Source of the DNA: Nonomuraea africana
GTDB lineage: Bacteria; Actinomycetota; Actinomycetes; Streptosporangiales; Streptosporangiaceae
NCBI RefSeq assembly: GCF_014873535.1
Contig: NZ_JADBEF010000001.1
Location: 8,556,001 to 8,620,000 of the forward strand
DNA: 64,000 nucleotides
Direction of reading: 5' to 3'
The position numbers and the translations under genes were made by a program. How positions within the stretch are numbered: position 1 is the stretch's first letter; each line of letters begins with the position of its first letter. A model generated the notes under the pieces. That model ran no database searches and was not told the DNA's origin. It was given only the letters and a program-made list of their open reading frames with translations. This document shows positions 41,927 to 50,465 of the stretch, piece after piece.

Positions 41927-44900
41927 ATGACGATGAAGCTGCCCTCTCCGCCCGGTCTGCCGCTGGTCGGCCACGGGCTGAGCATCCCGGTGGACCGGCC
42001 GGTCGCCTACCTCCTGCGGCTGGCCCGCGCATGGGGTCCCATCTACCGGATCGACTTCTTCGGCCGGGAGATGACGTTCGTCTCCGGCCTCGACCTGGTC
42101 TCCGAGCTCTGCGACGAGTCCAGGTTCCGCAAGAACGTCCACGACGACCTGGTCAACCTGCGGGAGCTCGGCGGCGACGGGCTGTTCACCGCCTACAACG
42201 ACGAACCGAACTGGCGGAAGGCCCACGACATCCTGCTGCCGTCGTTCTCGCTCGGGGCCATGCGCGGCTACCACGAGAGGATGAAGCAGGTGGCCAGAGG
42301 GCTGCTGGCGAAGTGGGAACGGGCCGGCGACACCCCGGTCGACGTCGCCGCCGACATGACGAGGCTCACGCTGGACACGATCGGGCTGTGCGGCTTCGAC
42401 TACGACTTCGCCTCCTTCGAGAGCGACGAGCCGCATCCCTTCGTCGAGGCACTGGTCAGAGCCCTCGCCTACGCCCAGGCCAAGGCGACGTTCGTCCCCG
42501 GCCTCGGCTTCCTGTACGCCAGGCGCACCGCGCGGTACAAGGCCGACCTGGCGTACATGAGCGAGCTCGTGGACGAGCTGATCAGGCGCCGCAGGGCGAC
42601 GGGGGACCGGCGTACCGACGACCTGCTCGGCCGCATGCTGAACTCGGCGGATCCCCTGGACGACCTCAACGTGCGCCACCAGGTGATCACCTTCCTGGTC
42701 GCGGGGCACGAGACCACCAGCGGGGCGTTGTCGTTCGCGCTCTACAACCTGGCCAAGCACCCGGCCGCGCTGGCCAGGGCGCAGGAGGAGGTGGACGCGC
42801 TCTGGGGGGACTCCGAACCTGACCCCGGCTTCGGCGACGTGGGCAAGCTGCGCTACATCCGGCAGGTGATCATGGAGAGCCTGCGACTGTTCCCCACCGC
42901 GCCCGCCTTCGCCGTGGAGCCGCTGGCCGACACCGTCATCGGCGGGCGCTACGAGGTGCGCAAGGGCGAGACGCTGATGGTGCTCACCTCGCAGCTGCAC
43001 CGCGATCCCGCGTGGGGCGACAACGTCGAGCTCTTCGATCCCGAGCGGTTCGCGCCCGAGCGAGAGGACGCCAGGCCGGTCCACGCGTTCAAGGCGTTCG
43101 GCAGCGGCGAGCGCGCCTGCATCGGCAGGCAGTTCGCGTTGCACGAGGCCACGCTGGTGCTCGCGCTCCTGGTCCACCGCTTCCGCCTCGTCGACCACGA
43201 CGACTACCAGCTCGCCATCAAGGAGACGCTCACCCTCAAGCCCGACGGGTTCACCCTCCGCGTCGCCCCGCGCACCCCCGCGCCCAGGCGAGCCGCGTCT
43301 GAGGACGTGGACACCGGCGCGCCGCAGGGGAAGGTCGCGACGGGGACGGCGATCACCGTGCTGCACGGCTCCACGATGGGAACCTGCGCGGGAATCACCC
43401 ACGACCTGGCCGGACAGGGCCGCGCGTACGGCTTCGGCGCCACCGTCGCCTCGCTCGACCAGGCGAAGGGCGGGCTGCCGGCCACGGGTGAGCCCGTCGT
43501 GATCGTGACCGCCTCTTACAACGGCAGGCCGACCGACGACGCGGGCGCGTTCGTGGAGTGGCTGACCGGCCTGGAGCCCGGCTCGCTGGACGGCGTGCGC
43601 TACGCGCTGCTCGGCGTGGGCGACCGCAACTGGTCGGCCACCTACCAGCGCATCCCGACGCTGGTCGACGACCGCCTCCGGGCGGCGGGAGCCGTACCGC
43701 TGGTGGAGCGGGGGGTCGCGGACGTCTCGGGTGACTTCGCGGGAGCGGTCGACCGCTGGGCGGGCGGCCTGTGGCGCAGGCTCCTGGAGGAGTACGGCGG
43801 TGCCGAGCCCGACGACGAGGGGCGGCCGATGCACAGCGTCGAGGAGGTCGCGGACTGGCGGTCGGAGGCGTACGGCGTGCTGCCCATGCGGGTGCTCGCC
43901 GCCGAGGACCTGGCCCCGCTCGGCCGCCCGAAGCTCCATCTGCGCCTCGCGCTGCCCGACGGCGTCGCCTACCGGACCGGCGACCACTTCGCGCTCCTGC
44001 CGCAGAACCCCCCGCACCTGGTGGAAGCGGCCGCCGTACGCTTCGGGCTTGATCTCGACAGGACCGTCAGGATCAGGGCGAGCCGGCACACGCGGCTGCC
44101 CGTCGACGAGCCCCTGACGATTCGCCGGCTGCTGACGGAGGTCCTCGACCTGCGCGGGCCCGCCACGCCCGAGCAGGTGGCGGTCCTGGCCGAGCACACC
44201 TCGTGCCCCCACCAGCGGCGCGCGCTGGCCGCGGGGGAGCACGGCGGGCGCGGCGTGCTCGATCTGCTGGCCGAGTACGCGGCCTGCGACCTGCCCTTCG
44301 CCCGCTACCTCGACCTGGCCACGATGCTCCGGCCGCGCACCTACTCCGTCTCCTCCTCCGCGCTGGCCGAGCCGGGCACGGTCGACCTGATGGTCTCGCC
44401 GCTCGCGGACGGCATCGCCTCCGCGTACCTGGCGGCGACGCGCGAGGGCGACGTGCTGCACGCCAGAGTGCTGCCGGGGCCCGAGCCGTACCGGCTGCTG
44501 GAGGACGAGAGCGCGCCCGCGATCCTGGTCGCCGCGGGGACGGGGCTGGCCCCCTTCCGCGGCGTCATCCGGGACCGGCTGCACCGCGGGGCGTCGGGCA
44601 CGCTGCTGTGCTACTTCGGCTGCGACGACCCGGACGTGGACTACCTCCACCGCGCGGAGCTGGAGGCGGCCGAGTCGGCGGGCGTGGTCAGCATGCGGCC
44701 CGCCTTCTCCAAGGCGCCGGTCGACGGCGTGCACTTCGTCCAGGACCGCATCCTGCGCGAGTCCGCGGAGGTGTGGCAGGCGCTGAGCGACGGCGCCCGC
44801 GTCTACGTCTGCGGCGACGGCCGGCACATGGCGCCCGGCGTGCGCGCGGCCTTCGTGGGCGTCCACCGGGCGGCGACGGGCGGCGACGCCGAGCGGGGCG

Positions 44901-44974
44901 AGGCCTGGCTGGAGGGGCTCATCGCCTCGGGCAGATACGTCGAGGACGTCTGGTCCGGCCCCGAAGCCACCTAG
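41927..44974 (+). CDS. self-sufficient cytochrome P450/NADPH-P450 reductase, CYP102 (P450 BM3) type
   Basis: Single-chain monooxygenase of 1015 residues, probably hydroxylating fatty acids. The P450 domain (about 1-455) has the I-helix AGHETTS, the ExxR in MESLRLF and heme-ligand Cys398 in FGSGERACIG. A flavodoxin-like FMN domain (about 470-620) begins LHGSTMGTCAGIT. The FAD/NADPH reductase domain (about 640-1015) shows RPRTYSVSSSA and AAGTGLAPFRG. Length and order match CYP102. The ATG at 41927 follows a leaderless-type promoter under a TetR operator. In the NADPH-binding tail the chain ends DVWSGPEAT. Substrate range not deducible. Confidence 0.95.
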   Translation: MTMKLPSPPGLPLVGHGLSIPVDRPVAYLLRLARAWGPIYRIDFFGREMTFVSGLDLVSELCDESRFRKNVHDDLVNLRELGGDGLFTAYNDEPNWRKAHDILLPSFSLGAMRGYHERMKQVARGLLAKWERAGDTPVDVAADMTRLTLDTIGLCGFDYDFASFESDEPHPFVEALVRALAYAQAKATFVPGLGFLYARRTARYKADLAYMSELVDELIRRRRATGDRRTDDLLGRMLNSADPLDDLNVRHQVITFLVAGHETTSGALSFALYNLAKHPAALARAQEEVDALWGDSEPDPGFGDVGKLRYIRQVIMESLRLFPTAPAFAVEPLADTVIGGRYEVRKGETLMVLTSQLHRDPAWGDNVELFDPERFAPEREDARPVHAFKAFGSGERACIGRQFALHEATLVLALLVHRFRLVDHDDYQLAIKETLTLKPDGFTLRVAPRTPAPRRAASEDVDTGAPQGKVATGTAITVLHGSTMGTCAGITHDLAGQGRAYGFGATVASLDQAKGGLPATGEPVVIVTASYNGRPTDDAGAFVEWLTGLEPGSLDGVRYALLGVGDRNWSATYQRIPTLVDDRLRAAGAVPLVERGVADVSGDFAGAVDRWAGGLWRRLLEEYGGAEPDDEGRPMHSVEEVADWRSEAYGVLPMRVLAAEDLAPLGRPKLHLRLALPDGVAYRTGDHFALLPQNPPHLVEAAAVRFGLDLDRTVRIRASRHTRLPVDEPLTIRRLLTEVLDLRGPATPEQVAVLAEHTSCPHQRRALAAGEHGGRGVLDLLAEYAACDLPFARYLDLATMLRPRTYSVSSSALAEPGTVDLMVSPLADGIASAYLAATREGDVLHARVLPGPEPYRLLEDESAPAILVAAGTGLAPFRGVIRDRLHRGASGTLLCYFGCDDPDVDYLHRAELEAAESAGVVSMRPAFSKAPVDGVHFVQDRILRESAEVWQALSDGARVYVCGDGRHMAPGVRAAFVGVHRAATGGDAERGEAWLEGLIASGRYVEDVWSGPEAT

Positions 44975-45054
44975 CGGACGCGCGTGTCGGTGGAGGGGTT
45001 TGCCCAGGTCAGGGCGGCAGAATGGGCGCCCTGAATCGAGGTGACGGGGGACTG

Positions 45055-45876
45055 GTGGGCATGGGATGCGTTCCGGTGAGGGTGCTCGCCGGCCTGGTCG
45101 GCGTGGTGGTCCTGAGCGGCCCGATGGCCGTGCGGGCCGACGGGGGAGGGGGCAGGGCCGATCTGTCCGTGACCGTGTCGGCCGGCCCGTCCACCGCCCA
45201 GCCCGGCCAGCTGATCAGCTACCGGGTCCAGGTGCGCAACGACGGTCCGGGGGACGCGGTGCTTCCGGTGCTGAAGGTGAACGTCCCGGCCGAGGTGGAC
45301 ATCCTGGGCGTGGACGTGGCGACGTGCCGCCCTGGCCGTACGGTCAGCGAGGTGGTCTGCCCCTCGGACACGGACGTGATCGCCGGAGGGACCGGCGGGG
45401 TGACGATCAACGGGATCGTCAGGCCGGGTGCGAGGGGTCCGCTGCGGCTGCTGGCGACCATCTCCTCGGCGGTCGAGGACCCCGACCCGCTGGACAACGT
45501 CGTGACCCTCGACACCGGCGTGGCCCCCGGCGCGGACCTGGGCGTGCGGCTCAGGGGCAGGCCGAAGCGGGGAGCGGGCCTGTCGATGGCGGCCACGGTC
45601 CGCAACCGCGGCCCGCGTCCGGTGCGCGACGCCCAGGTCTCGTTCACGACGGACGGCGCGCGCCTGCTGTCGGCCGAGGGTGCCAGGTGCGACACGAGTG
45701 CCGGTCAGGTGGTGTGCGCGCTGCGCCGGGTGGAGGCGGGGCGGAAGGTGCGGTTCACTCTCGCCTTCCGCGCCCCGCGCAGGCCGGTGAAGACGCTGGC
45801 CGTGGTGCGGTCGTCGCAGGTGGGTGATCGCCGTCCGGCCGACAACCAGGCCAGCATGCGCCTCTCCGTCCGGTAG
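45055..45876 (+). CDS. secreted protein with two DUF11/CARDB-like repeats
   Basis: About 273 residues. A signal peptide (VRVLAGLVGVVVLSGPMAVRADG) precedes two beta-sandwich repeats: the first (about 35-150) has DLSVTVSAGPSTAQPGQLISY and RNDGPGDA, the second (about 160-270) DLGVRLRGRPKRGAG and RNRGPRPV. Such DUF11 domains usually occur in surface adhesins or matrix proteins. There is no sortase motif. GTG 45055 is preferred because GGGGG lies just upstream; ATG 45061 or ATG 45022 are alternatives. Function otherwise unknown. Convergent with galE and the small gene after it. Confidence 0.75.
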   Translation: MGMGCVPVRVLAGLVGVVVLSGPMAVRADGGGGRADLSVTVSAGPSTAQPGQLISYRVQVRNDGPGDAVLPVLKVNVPAEVDILGVDVATCRPGRTVSEVVCPSDTDVIAGGTGGVTINGIVRPGARGPLRLLATISSAVEDPDPLDNVVTLDTGVAPGADLGVRLRGRPKRGAGLSMAATVRNRGPRPVRDAQVSFTTDGARLLSAEGARCDTSAGQVVCALRRVEAGRKVRFTLAFRAPRRPVKTLAVVRSSQVGDRRPADNQASMRLSVR

Positions 45877-45885
45877 TCGTGGCGT

Positions 45886-46029
45886 TCAGCTGGCTCTGGG
45901 CGCGCAGGTGGGAGCCTGCTGAGTGGCCGAGGTGGGCTCCGTCGTGGCGAACACCACCCCGGCGGCGGTCAGACTGCACCCGAGCACGATCGCGAGAGCG
46001 AACAACACCTTCTGTGAAAAGGTCCTCAC
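45886..46029 (-). CDS. small exported or membrane peptide (47 residues)
   Basis: Open frame from GTG 46029 to TGA 45886, too short for routine gene calling. The product has a basic N-terminus (MRTFSQK) and a hydrophobic stretch of about 18 residues (VLFALAIVLGCSLTAAGV), then a short Thr/Pro/Ala tail with a Cys. It looks like a signal-peptide-plus-tail or a single-pass protein. It follows galE by 26 bp on the same strand. The RBS is weak (GAGATAGCG), so confidence is modest. Confidence 0.4.
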   Translation of the reverse strand: MRTFSQKVLFALAIVLGCSLTAAGVVFATTEPTSATQQAPTCAPRAS

Positions 46030-46055
46030 ATTTCGCTATCTCAGCACATTTTGGC

Positions 46056-47015
46056 TTACCGAGTGAGCGCATTCCAGGCATCCGCCACGATGTCGCGGAT
46101 CGAGGCGCGCTCGGCCTTCCACCCCAGCTCATGCTGGATCTTGTCGGACGAGGCGACCAGCACGGCGGGGTCGCCGGCGCGGCGGGGGCCGACCACGGCG
46201 GGAATCGGGTGTCCGGTGATCTCGCGGCAGACCTCGATCACCTCGCGCACCGAGAAGCCGGTGCCGCTCCCCAGGTTGTAGATCTTGTGCTCGCCCTGGG
46301 CGCAGGCGGACAGCGCGAGCAGGTGCGCGCGGGCCAGGTCCGCGACGTGGATGTAGTCGCGCACACAGGTGCCGTCGGCCGTCGGGTAGTCGGTGCCGAA
46401 GACGCTGACCGACTCGCGCTCGCCAGTGGCGACCTTGAGGACGTTGGGGATGAGGTGCGTCTCGACGGTGTGCCGCTCGCGGTAGACACGGCCGTCGGCG
46501 GCGGTGTAGGCGCCCGCGACGTTGAAGTAGCGCATGCTCACGGCGCCCAGGCCGTGCAGCCCCGCGTAGGCGGTCAGCGCGGTGTCGACGGCGAGCTTGG
46601 AGGCGCCGTAGGGGTTGGTCGGGCGGGTCGGGTCGCTCTCGAGGATGGGTGAGCGCTCGGGCTCGCCGTACGTCGCGGCCGTGGAGGAGAAGACGATGCG
46701 CGACACGCCGTGCGAGCGCATCGCGTCGAGCAGGGCCAGCGTGCCGCCGAGGTTGTGGGCCCAGTAAAGCCCCGGCTGCTCCACCGACTCGCCGACCAGT
46801 GACTTGGCGGCGAAGTGGAGCACGCCCTCCACGCCGTCGAGCGCGTCGCCGACATCGGTGATAGATCTGTTGACGAAGCGCGCGCCGTCGGGAACGGCGT
46901 CGGCGTGCCCGGTGGACAGGTCGTCAAGGACGGTCACCTCGTGCCCCGCCTCGACGAGCTGGGCGGCGACGACGCTGCCGACGTAGCCGGCGCCTCCCGT
47001 GACGAGAAGCTTCAT
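46056..47015 (-). CDS. galE: UDP-glucose 4-epimerase GalE
   Basis: Interconverts UDP-glucose and UDP-galactose for the Leloir pathway and cell-envelope sugars. 319 residues, extended SDR fold. NAD-binding TGGAGYVGS at the N-terminus, Ser/Thr in SSTAATYG, the catalytic YGASK (Tyr-x3-Lys), and YFNVAGAY and RDYIHVADLA are typical of GalE. ATG 47015 has AGAGGTGA upstream. The leader contains a doubled TGTTTG motif that may bind a DeoR-type regulator. Divergent from the CNNM/CorC gene. Confidence 0.94.
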   Translation of the reverse strand: MKLLVTGGAGYVGSVVAAQLVEAGHEVTVLDDLSTGHADAVPDGARFVNRSITDVGDALDGVEGVLHFAAKSLVGESVEQPGLYWAHNLGGTLALLDAMRSHGVSRIVFSSTAATYGEPERSPILESDPTRPTNPYGASKLAVDTALTAYAGLHGLGAVSMRYFNVAGAYTAADGRVYRERHTVETHLIPNVLKVATGERESVSVFGTDYPTADGTCVRDYIHVADLARAHLLALSACAQGEHKIYNLGSGTGFSVREVIEVCREITGHPIPAVVGPRRAGDPAVLVASSDKIQHELGWKAERASIRDIVADAWNALTR

Positions 47016-47024
47016 GTTCACCTC

Positions 47025-47046
47025 TGTTTGTTCATGTTTGATTATG
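47025..47046. promoter_or_regulatory. DeoR-like direct repeats upstream of galE
   Basis: TGTTTG occurs at 47025 and 47035 (10-bp period), continuing into ATTATG, in a short AT-rich island just upstream of the galE RBS. Direct TTTG-rich repeats of 10-11 bp are characteristic of DeoR-family sugar regulators. No such regulator gene is in the window. Confidence 0.4.
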
Positions 47047-47120
47047 TACGACTCCAGCATACTCGGCCCCACCCGATCGAGCCGGGTACGCTGGCAGACC
47101 ACTACGTCGAAAGCACTGCG

Positions 47121-48431
47121 TTGAACAGCGTTGCGGCCAATAGCGCCATCGTCCTGCTCTTCATCCTGATCGGCGGCTTCTTCGCGGCGGCCGAGATGGC
47201 CTTGGTCTCCCTGCGGGAGAGCCAGATCCGCAAGCTCGAACAGCGAGGACGCAGAGGTGCCAGGGTCGCGAAGCTGGCCCAGGACCCAAATCGTTTTCTG
47301 TCGGCGGTGCAGATCGGTGTCACGGTGGCCACCATGCTGTCGGCCGCCTTCGGCGCCGACCGGCTGGCCGGCGAGTTCGAACCTACCCTCGTGCGCTGGG
47401 GGCTTCCTGAAGGTTTCGCCCAGCCCGCCGCGCTGGTCCTGGTGACGCTGGTCATCTCCTACATGTCGCTGGTGCTCGGCGAGCTGGCGCCCAAGCGCCT
47501 GGCCAGGCAGCGGGCCGAGGGGCTCTCCCTGGTCGTCGCGCCCTTCCTTGACCGGTTGGCCAGTCTGTCCAGGCCGGTCATCTGGGCCCTGTCGAAGTCC
47601 ACCGACGGCGTCGTCAGGCTGCTCGGCGGCAACCCCCACGCCGACAGGGAGGAGATGACCACCGAGGAGCTGCGGGACATGGTCGTCGGCCACACCGACC
47701 TGACCGCCGACGAGCGGCACCTCATCGCCGAGGTGTTCTCGGCCGGCAAGCGCCAGCTGCGCGAGGTGATGCTGCCGCGCACCGAGGTGGAGTTCATGGA
47801 TGCCGAGACGCCGCTGGCCGAGGCCGCCGTGCTGGCCGCGACGATGCCGCACTCCCGCTTCCCCGTCCATCGCGGCTCCTACGACGAGATCGCGGGCTTC
47901 GTCCATGTCAGGGACCTGCTCGACCCCGTGCTCACCGGGCAGATCGAGCCGATCAGCCAGCTCGTACCGATCCGGCCCGTCAAGTTCGTGCCCGCCTCCA
48001 AGCGCGTGCTCACCACGCTGTCGGAGATGCGCGACGAGGGACATCACCTGGCCATCGTCGTCGACGAGTACGGCGGCACGGCGGGCATCGTCACCATGGA
48101 GGACCTGGTCGAGGAGCTGATCGGCGACATCAGGGACGAGTACGACATCGAGGAGCCGCCCGTCCCGCTGCCGGCGGGCGAGATCGAGATCGACGGACTG
48201 ACCAACCTCAACGACTTCGCCGCCCAGACCGGCATCCGCCTGCCCGACGGCCCCTACGAGACGCTCGGCGGCTTCGTGATGGCGGGGCTCGGCCACCTGG
48301 CCGCGGTCAGCGAGAAGATCGAGATTCCCGGCTTCGACCTCACGGTGACCGAGCTCGACGGGCGCAGAATCTCCAGGATCAGGGTGAAACGCCGGACTGT
48401 GATCGAGTCGCCGCCCGAGCCGGATTCCTGA
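47121..48431 (+). CDS. CNNM/CorC-type hemolysin-family transporter (DUF21-CBS-CorC_HlyC)
   Basis: Membrane protein, probably in Mg2+/divalent cation export or homeostasis. About 436 residues if started at TTG 47121; no ATG or GTG fits closer, though ATG 47034 in frame would add 29 residues. The N-terminal DUF21 membrane domain (about 1-190) has FFAAAEMALVSLRESQIRKL and LGELAPKRLA. Two CBS motifs follow (MLPRTEVEFMDAETPLAEA; VVDEYGGTAGIVTMEDLVEELIGDI), then a CorC_HlyC domain. The trpS start is 15 bp after its stop, so they may be co-transcribed. Confidence 0.88.
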   Translation: MNSVAANSAIVLLFILIGGFFAAAEMALVSLRESQIRKLEQRGRRGARVAKLAQDPNRFLSAVQIGVTVATMLSAAFGADRLAGEFEPTLVRWGLPEGFAQPAALVLVTLVISYMSLVLGELAPKRLARQRAEGLSLVVAPFLDRLASLSRPVIWALSKSTDGVVRLLGGNPHADREEMTTEELRDMVVGHTDLTADERHLIAEVFSAGKRQLREVMLPRTEVEFMDAETPLAEAAVLAATMPHSRFPVHRGSYDEIAGFVHVRDLLDPVLTGQIEPISQLVPIRPVKFVPASKRVLTTLSEMRDEGHHLAIVVDEYGGTAGIVTMEDLVEELIGDIRDEYDIEEPPVPLPAGEIEIDGLTNLNDFAAQTGIRLPDGPYETLGGFVMAGLGHLAAVSEKIEIPGFDLTVTELDGRRISRIRVKRRTVIESPPEPDS

Positions 48432-48445
48432 CACAATTGCGGGCT

Positions 48446-49453
48446 ATGGCCAGACCTCGCGTACTCTCCGGCATCCAGCCCACAGCGGACTCCTTCCACC
48501 TGGGCAACTACCTGGGTGCGGTCCGTCAGTGGGTCACGCTGCAGGATACGCACGACGCCTTCTACTGCGTGGTCGACCTGCACGCGATCACCGTGCCCAC
48601 CGACCCCGCCGACCTGCGCCGCCGCTCCCGCGTGGCCGCCGCGCAGCTGTTCGCCACCGGGCTCGACCCCGAGCGCGCCACCGTCTTCGTGCAGTCGCAC
48701 GTGCGCGAGCACACCGAGCTGGCCTGGGTGCTGAACTGCCTCACCGGCATGGGCGAGGCGGCCCGCATGACCCAGTTCAAGGACAAGTCGGCCAAATACG
48801 GCGAGAGCGCCGCCAGCGTCGGGCTGTTCACCTACCCGATCCTGCAGGCCGCCGACATCCTGCTCTACCAGGCCGACAGCGTGCCGGTCGGCGCCGACCA
48901 GAAGCAGCACCTCGAGCTGACCCGCGACCTCGCCCAGCGCTTCAACCACCGCTTCGGCGACACCTTCACCCTCCCGCAGCCGCACATCCTCAAGGAGGTC
49001 GAGAAGATCACCGATCTTCAGGACCCGTCGGCGAAGATGTCCAAGTCCTCCTCCTCGCCCGCCGGCATCCTCGACGTGCTGGAGCAGCCGGGGCCGCTGC
49101 GCAAGAAGATCATGCGCGCGGTGACCGACACGGGCACCGAGGTGCTGTTCGACGAGGAGAACAAGCCCGGCATCTCCAACCTGCTGCGCATCCAGTCCGC
49201 GCTGACCGGCACGCCGATCGCCGACCTGGTCGCGCGTTACGAGGGCCAGGGCTACGGCACGTTCAAGAAGGACGTCGCCGAGATCGTGGTGGAGGCGTTC
49301 GCGCCGATCAGGGAGCGCACGGAGAAGCTGCTCGCCGACGAGGCCGAGCTCGACCGGCTGCTGGCCATCGGCGCCGAGCGCGCGGGCGCGGTCGCCCGCG
49401 AGACCATGGCCCAGGTCCGCGAGCGCGTGGGTTTCCTGCCGCGCGCCTTCTGA
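48446..49453 (+). CDS. trpS: tryptophanyl-tRNA synthetase
   Basis: Charges tRNA-Trp. 335 residues from ATG 48446. The class I signatures are present: the HIGH-equivalent SFHLGNYLGA near residue 16 and KMSKS in SAKMSKSSSS. SGIQPTADSFHLG, DLHAITVPTDP and ILQAADILLYQAD are diagnostic of TrpRS. Standard length. Follows the CNNM gene closely and precedes yihY by 82 bp. Confidence 0.96.
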   Translation: MARPRVLSGIQPTADSFHLGNYLGAVRQWVTLQDTHDAFYCVVDLHAITVPTDPADLRRRSRVAAAQLFATGLDPERATVFVQSHVREHTELAWVLNCLTGMGEAARMTQFKDKSAKYGESAASVGLFTYPILQAADILLYQADSVPVGADQKQHLELTRDLAQRFNHRFGDTFTLPQPHILKEVEKITDLQDPSAKMSKSSSSPAGILDVLEQPGPLRKKIMRAVTDTGTEVLFDEENKPGISNLLRIQSALTGTPIADLVARYEGQGYGTFKKDVAEIVVEAFAPIRERTEKLLADEAELDRLLAIGAERAGAVARETMAQVRERVGFLPRAF

Positions 49454-49535
49454 CCGTCTCTCCCGTACGGCCGCCGCCCGCTCGACACAGGCTGACGCGT
49501 GACGATCCGCTGGAGATCGGGTAGAAGCATTCCTC

Positions 49536-50465
49536 ATGGGCACATGGGCCGAGCGGATCGGCGCGGTCAAGGAATGGATCAGCCGCACGACCGAACGGTC
49601 GAGAGTGCGCTGGCATCTGGTCGACCACGTGCTCAGGACGGTCCAGCGCTACCAACTGCAGAACGGCGACAGGCTCGCGGGAGCGGTGACGTACTTCGCG
49701 TTCCTGTCGCTCTTCCCGATCATCGCGCTGGCCTTCGCGGTCTTCGGCTACGTCCTGACCGAGCGTCCCGAACTCTCCGAGGCGCTCAGGAAGTCCATCG
49801 CAGAGCAGCTGCCCGGCCTCGTCGACCAGCTCAACCTCGACCAGATCGCCAAGGCCAGGACGAGCGCGGGCGTGATCGGCCTGGTCGGTCTGCTGTACGC
49901 GGGGATGGGCGCGATCGACGCGCTGCGCGGCGCCCTGCGCGAGATCTCGATGGCGACCACGCCGCCGCTCAACTTCGTCCTCGGCAAGCTGCGCGACCTG
50001 GCCACGCTGATCATGCTGGGGGTGACGATGGTCGTCTCGGCGCTGGTCGGTGGCTTCGCCACGCAGGCGACCACGACCGTGGCCGCATTCCTCGGCGTCG
50101 AGACCTCCCTGGGCGCCAAGCTCACGCTGGGCGCCGTCGGCCTGCTGGGCAGCGTCGGCGCCGACTGGGTCATGTTCCTGATCGTGCTGGGCTGGGTGGC
50201 CAGGCCCACCCGCCCGTTCAGGACGCTGGCCAGGGGAGCGCTGCTGGGAGCCATCGGGTTCGGGGTGCTGAAACAGGTGGCCACCCTGCTGCTGGCGACC
50301 ACGCTGAGCAATCCCGTCTACGGCACCTTCGCCGTGACGGCGGGGTTGCTGCTGTGGATCAACTTCTCCGCGCGGCTCACGCTCTACGTCGCCGCGTGGA
50401 CCGCCACCTCCGGCCTCACCCCGCCGCCCGCCCCGACGCCTCTGCCGTCCGACAGGAGCTACTGA
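49536..50465 (+). CDS. YihY/BrkB family inner-membrane protein
   Basis: 309 residues with about six predicted transmembrane helices. The conserved N-terminal signature GDRLAGAVTYFAFLSLFPII is a hallmark of YihY/UPF0761 proteins; the end FAVTAGLLLWINFSARLTLY is also typical. Function is not established (the RNase BN label is historical). A short Pro-rich C-terminal tail ends the protein. It overlaps the convergent D,D-carboxypeptidase gene by 7 bp. In Streptomyces these same neighbours recur near trpS. Confidence 0.88.
   Translation: MGTWAERIGAVKEWISRTTERSRVRWHLVDHVLRTVQRYQLQNGDRLAGAVTYFAFLSLFPIIALAFAVFGYVLTERPELSEALRKSIAEQLPGLVDQLNLDQIAKARTSAGVIGLVGLLYAGMGAIDALRGALREISMATTPPLNFVLGKLRDLATLIMLGVTMVVSALVGGFATQATTTVAAFLGVETSLGAKLTLGAVGLLGSVGADWVMFLIVLGWVARPTRPFRTLARGALLGAIGFGVLKQVATLLLATTLSNPVYGTFAVTAGLLLWINFSARLTLYVAAWTATSGLTPPPAPTPLPSDRSY

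Noticed and set aside
41255..44866. Very long minus-strand frame ending as the TetR protein
   Set aside because: Only the last 198 residues from ATG 41851 are TetR-like; the upstream part is antisense to the P450.
46056..48434. Minus-strand frame extending galE upstream to 792 residues
   Set aside because: GalE begins with its NAD-binding motif at 47015 behind an RBS; the extension is antisense to the CNNM gene.
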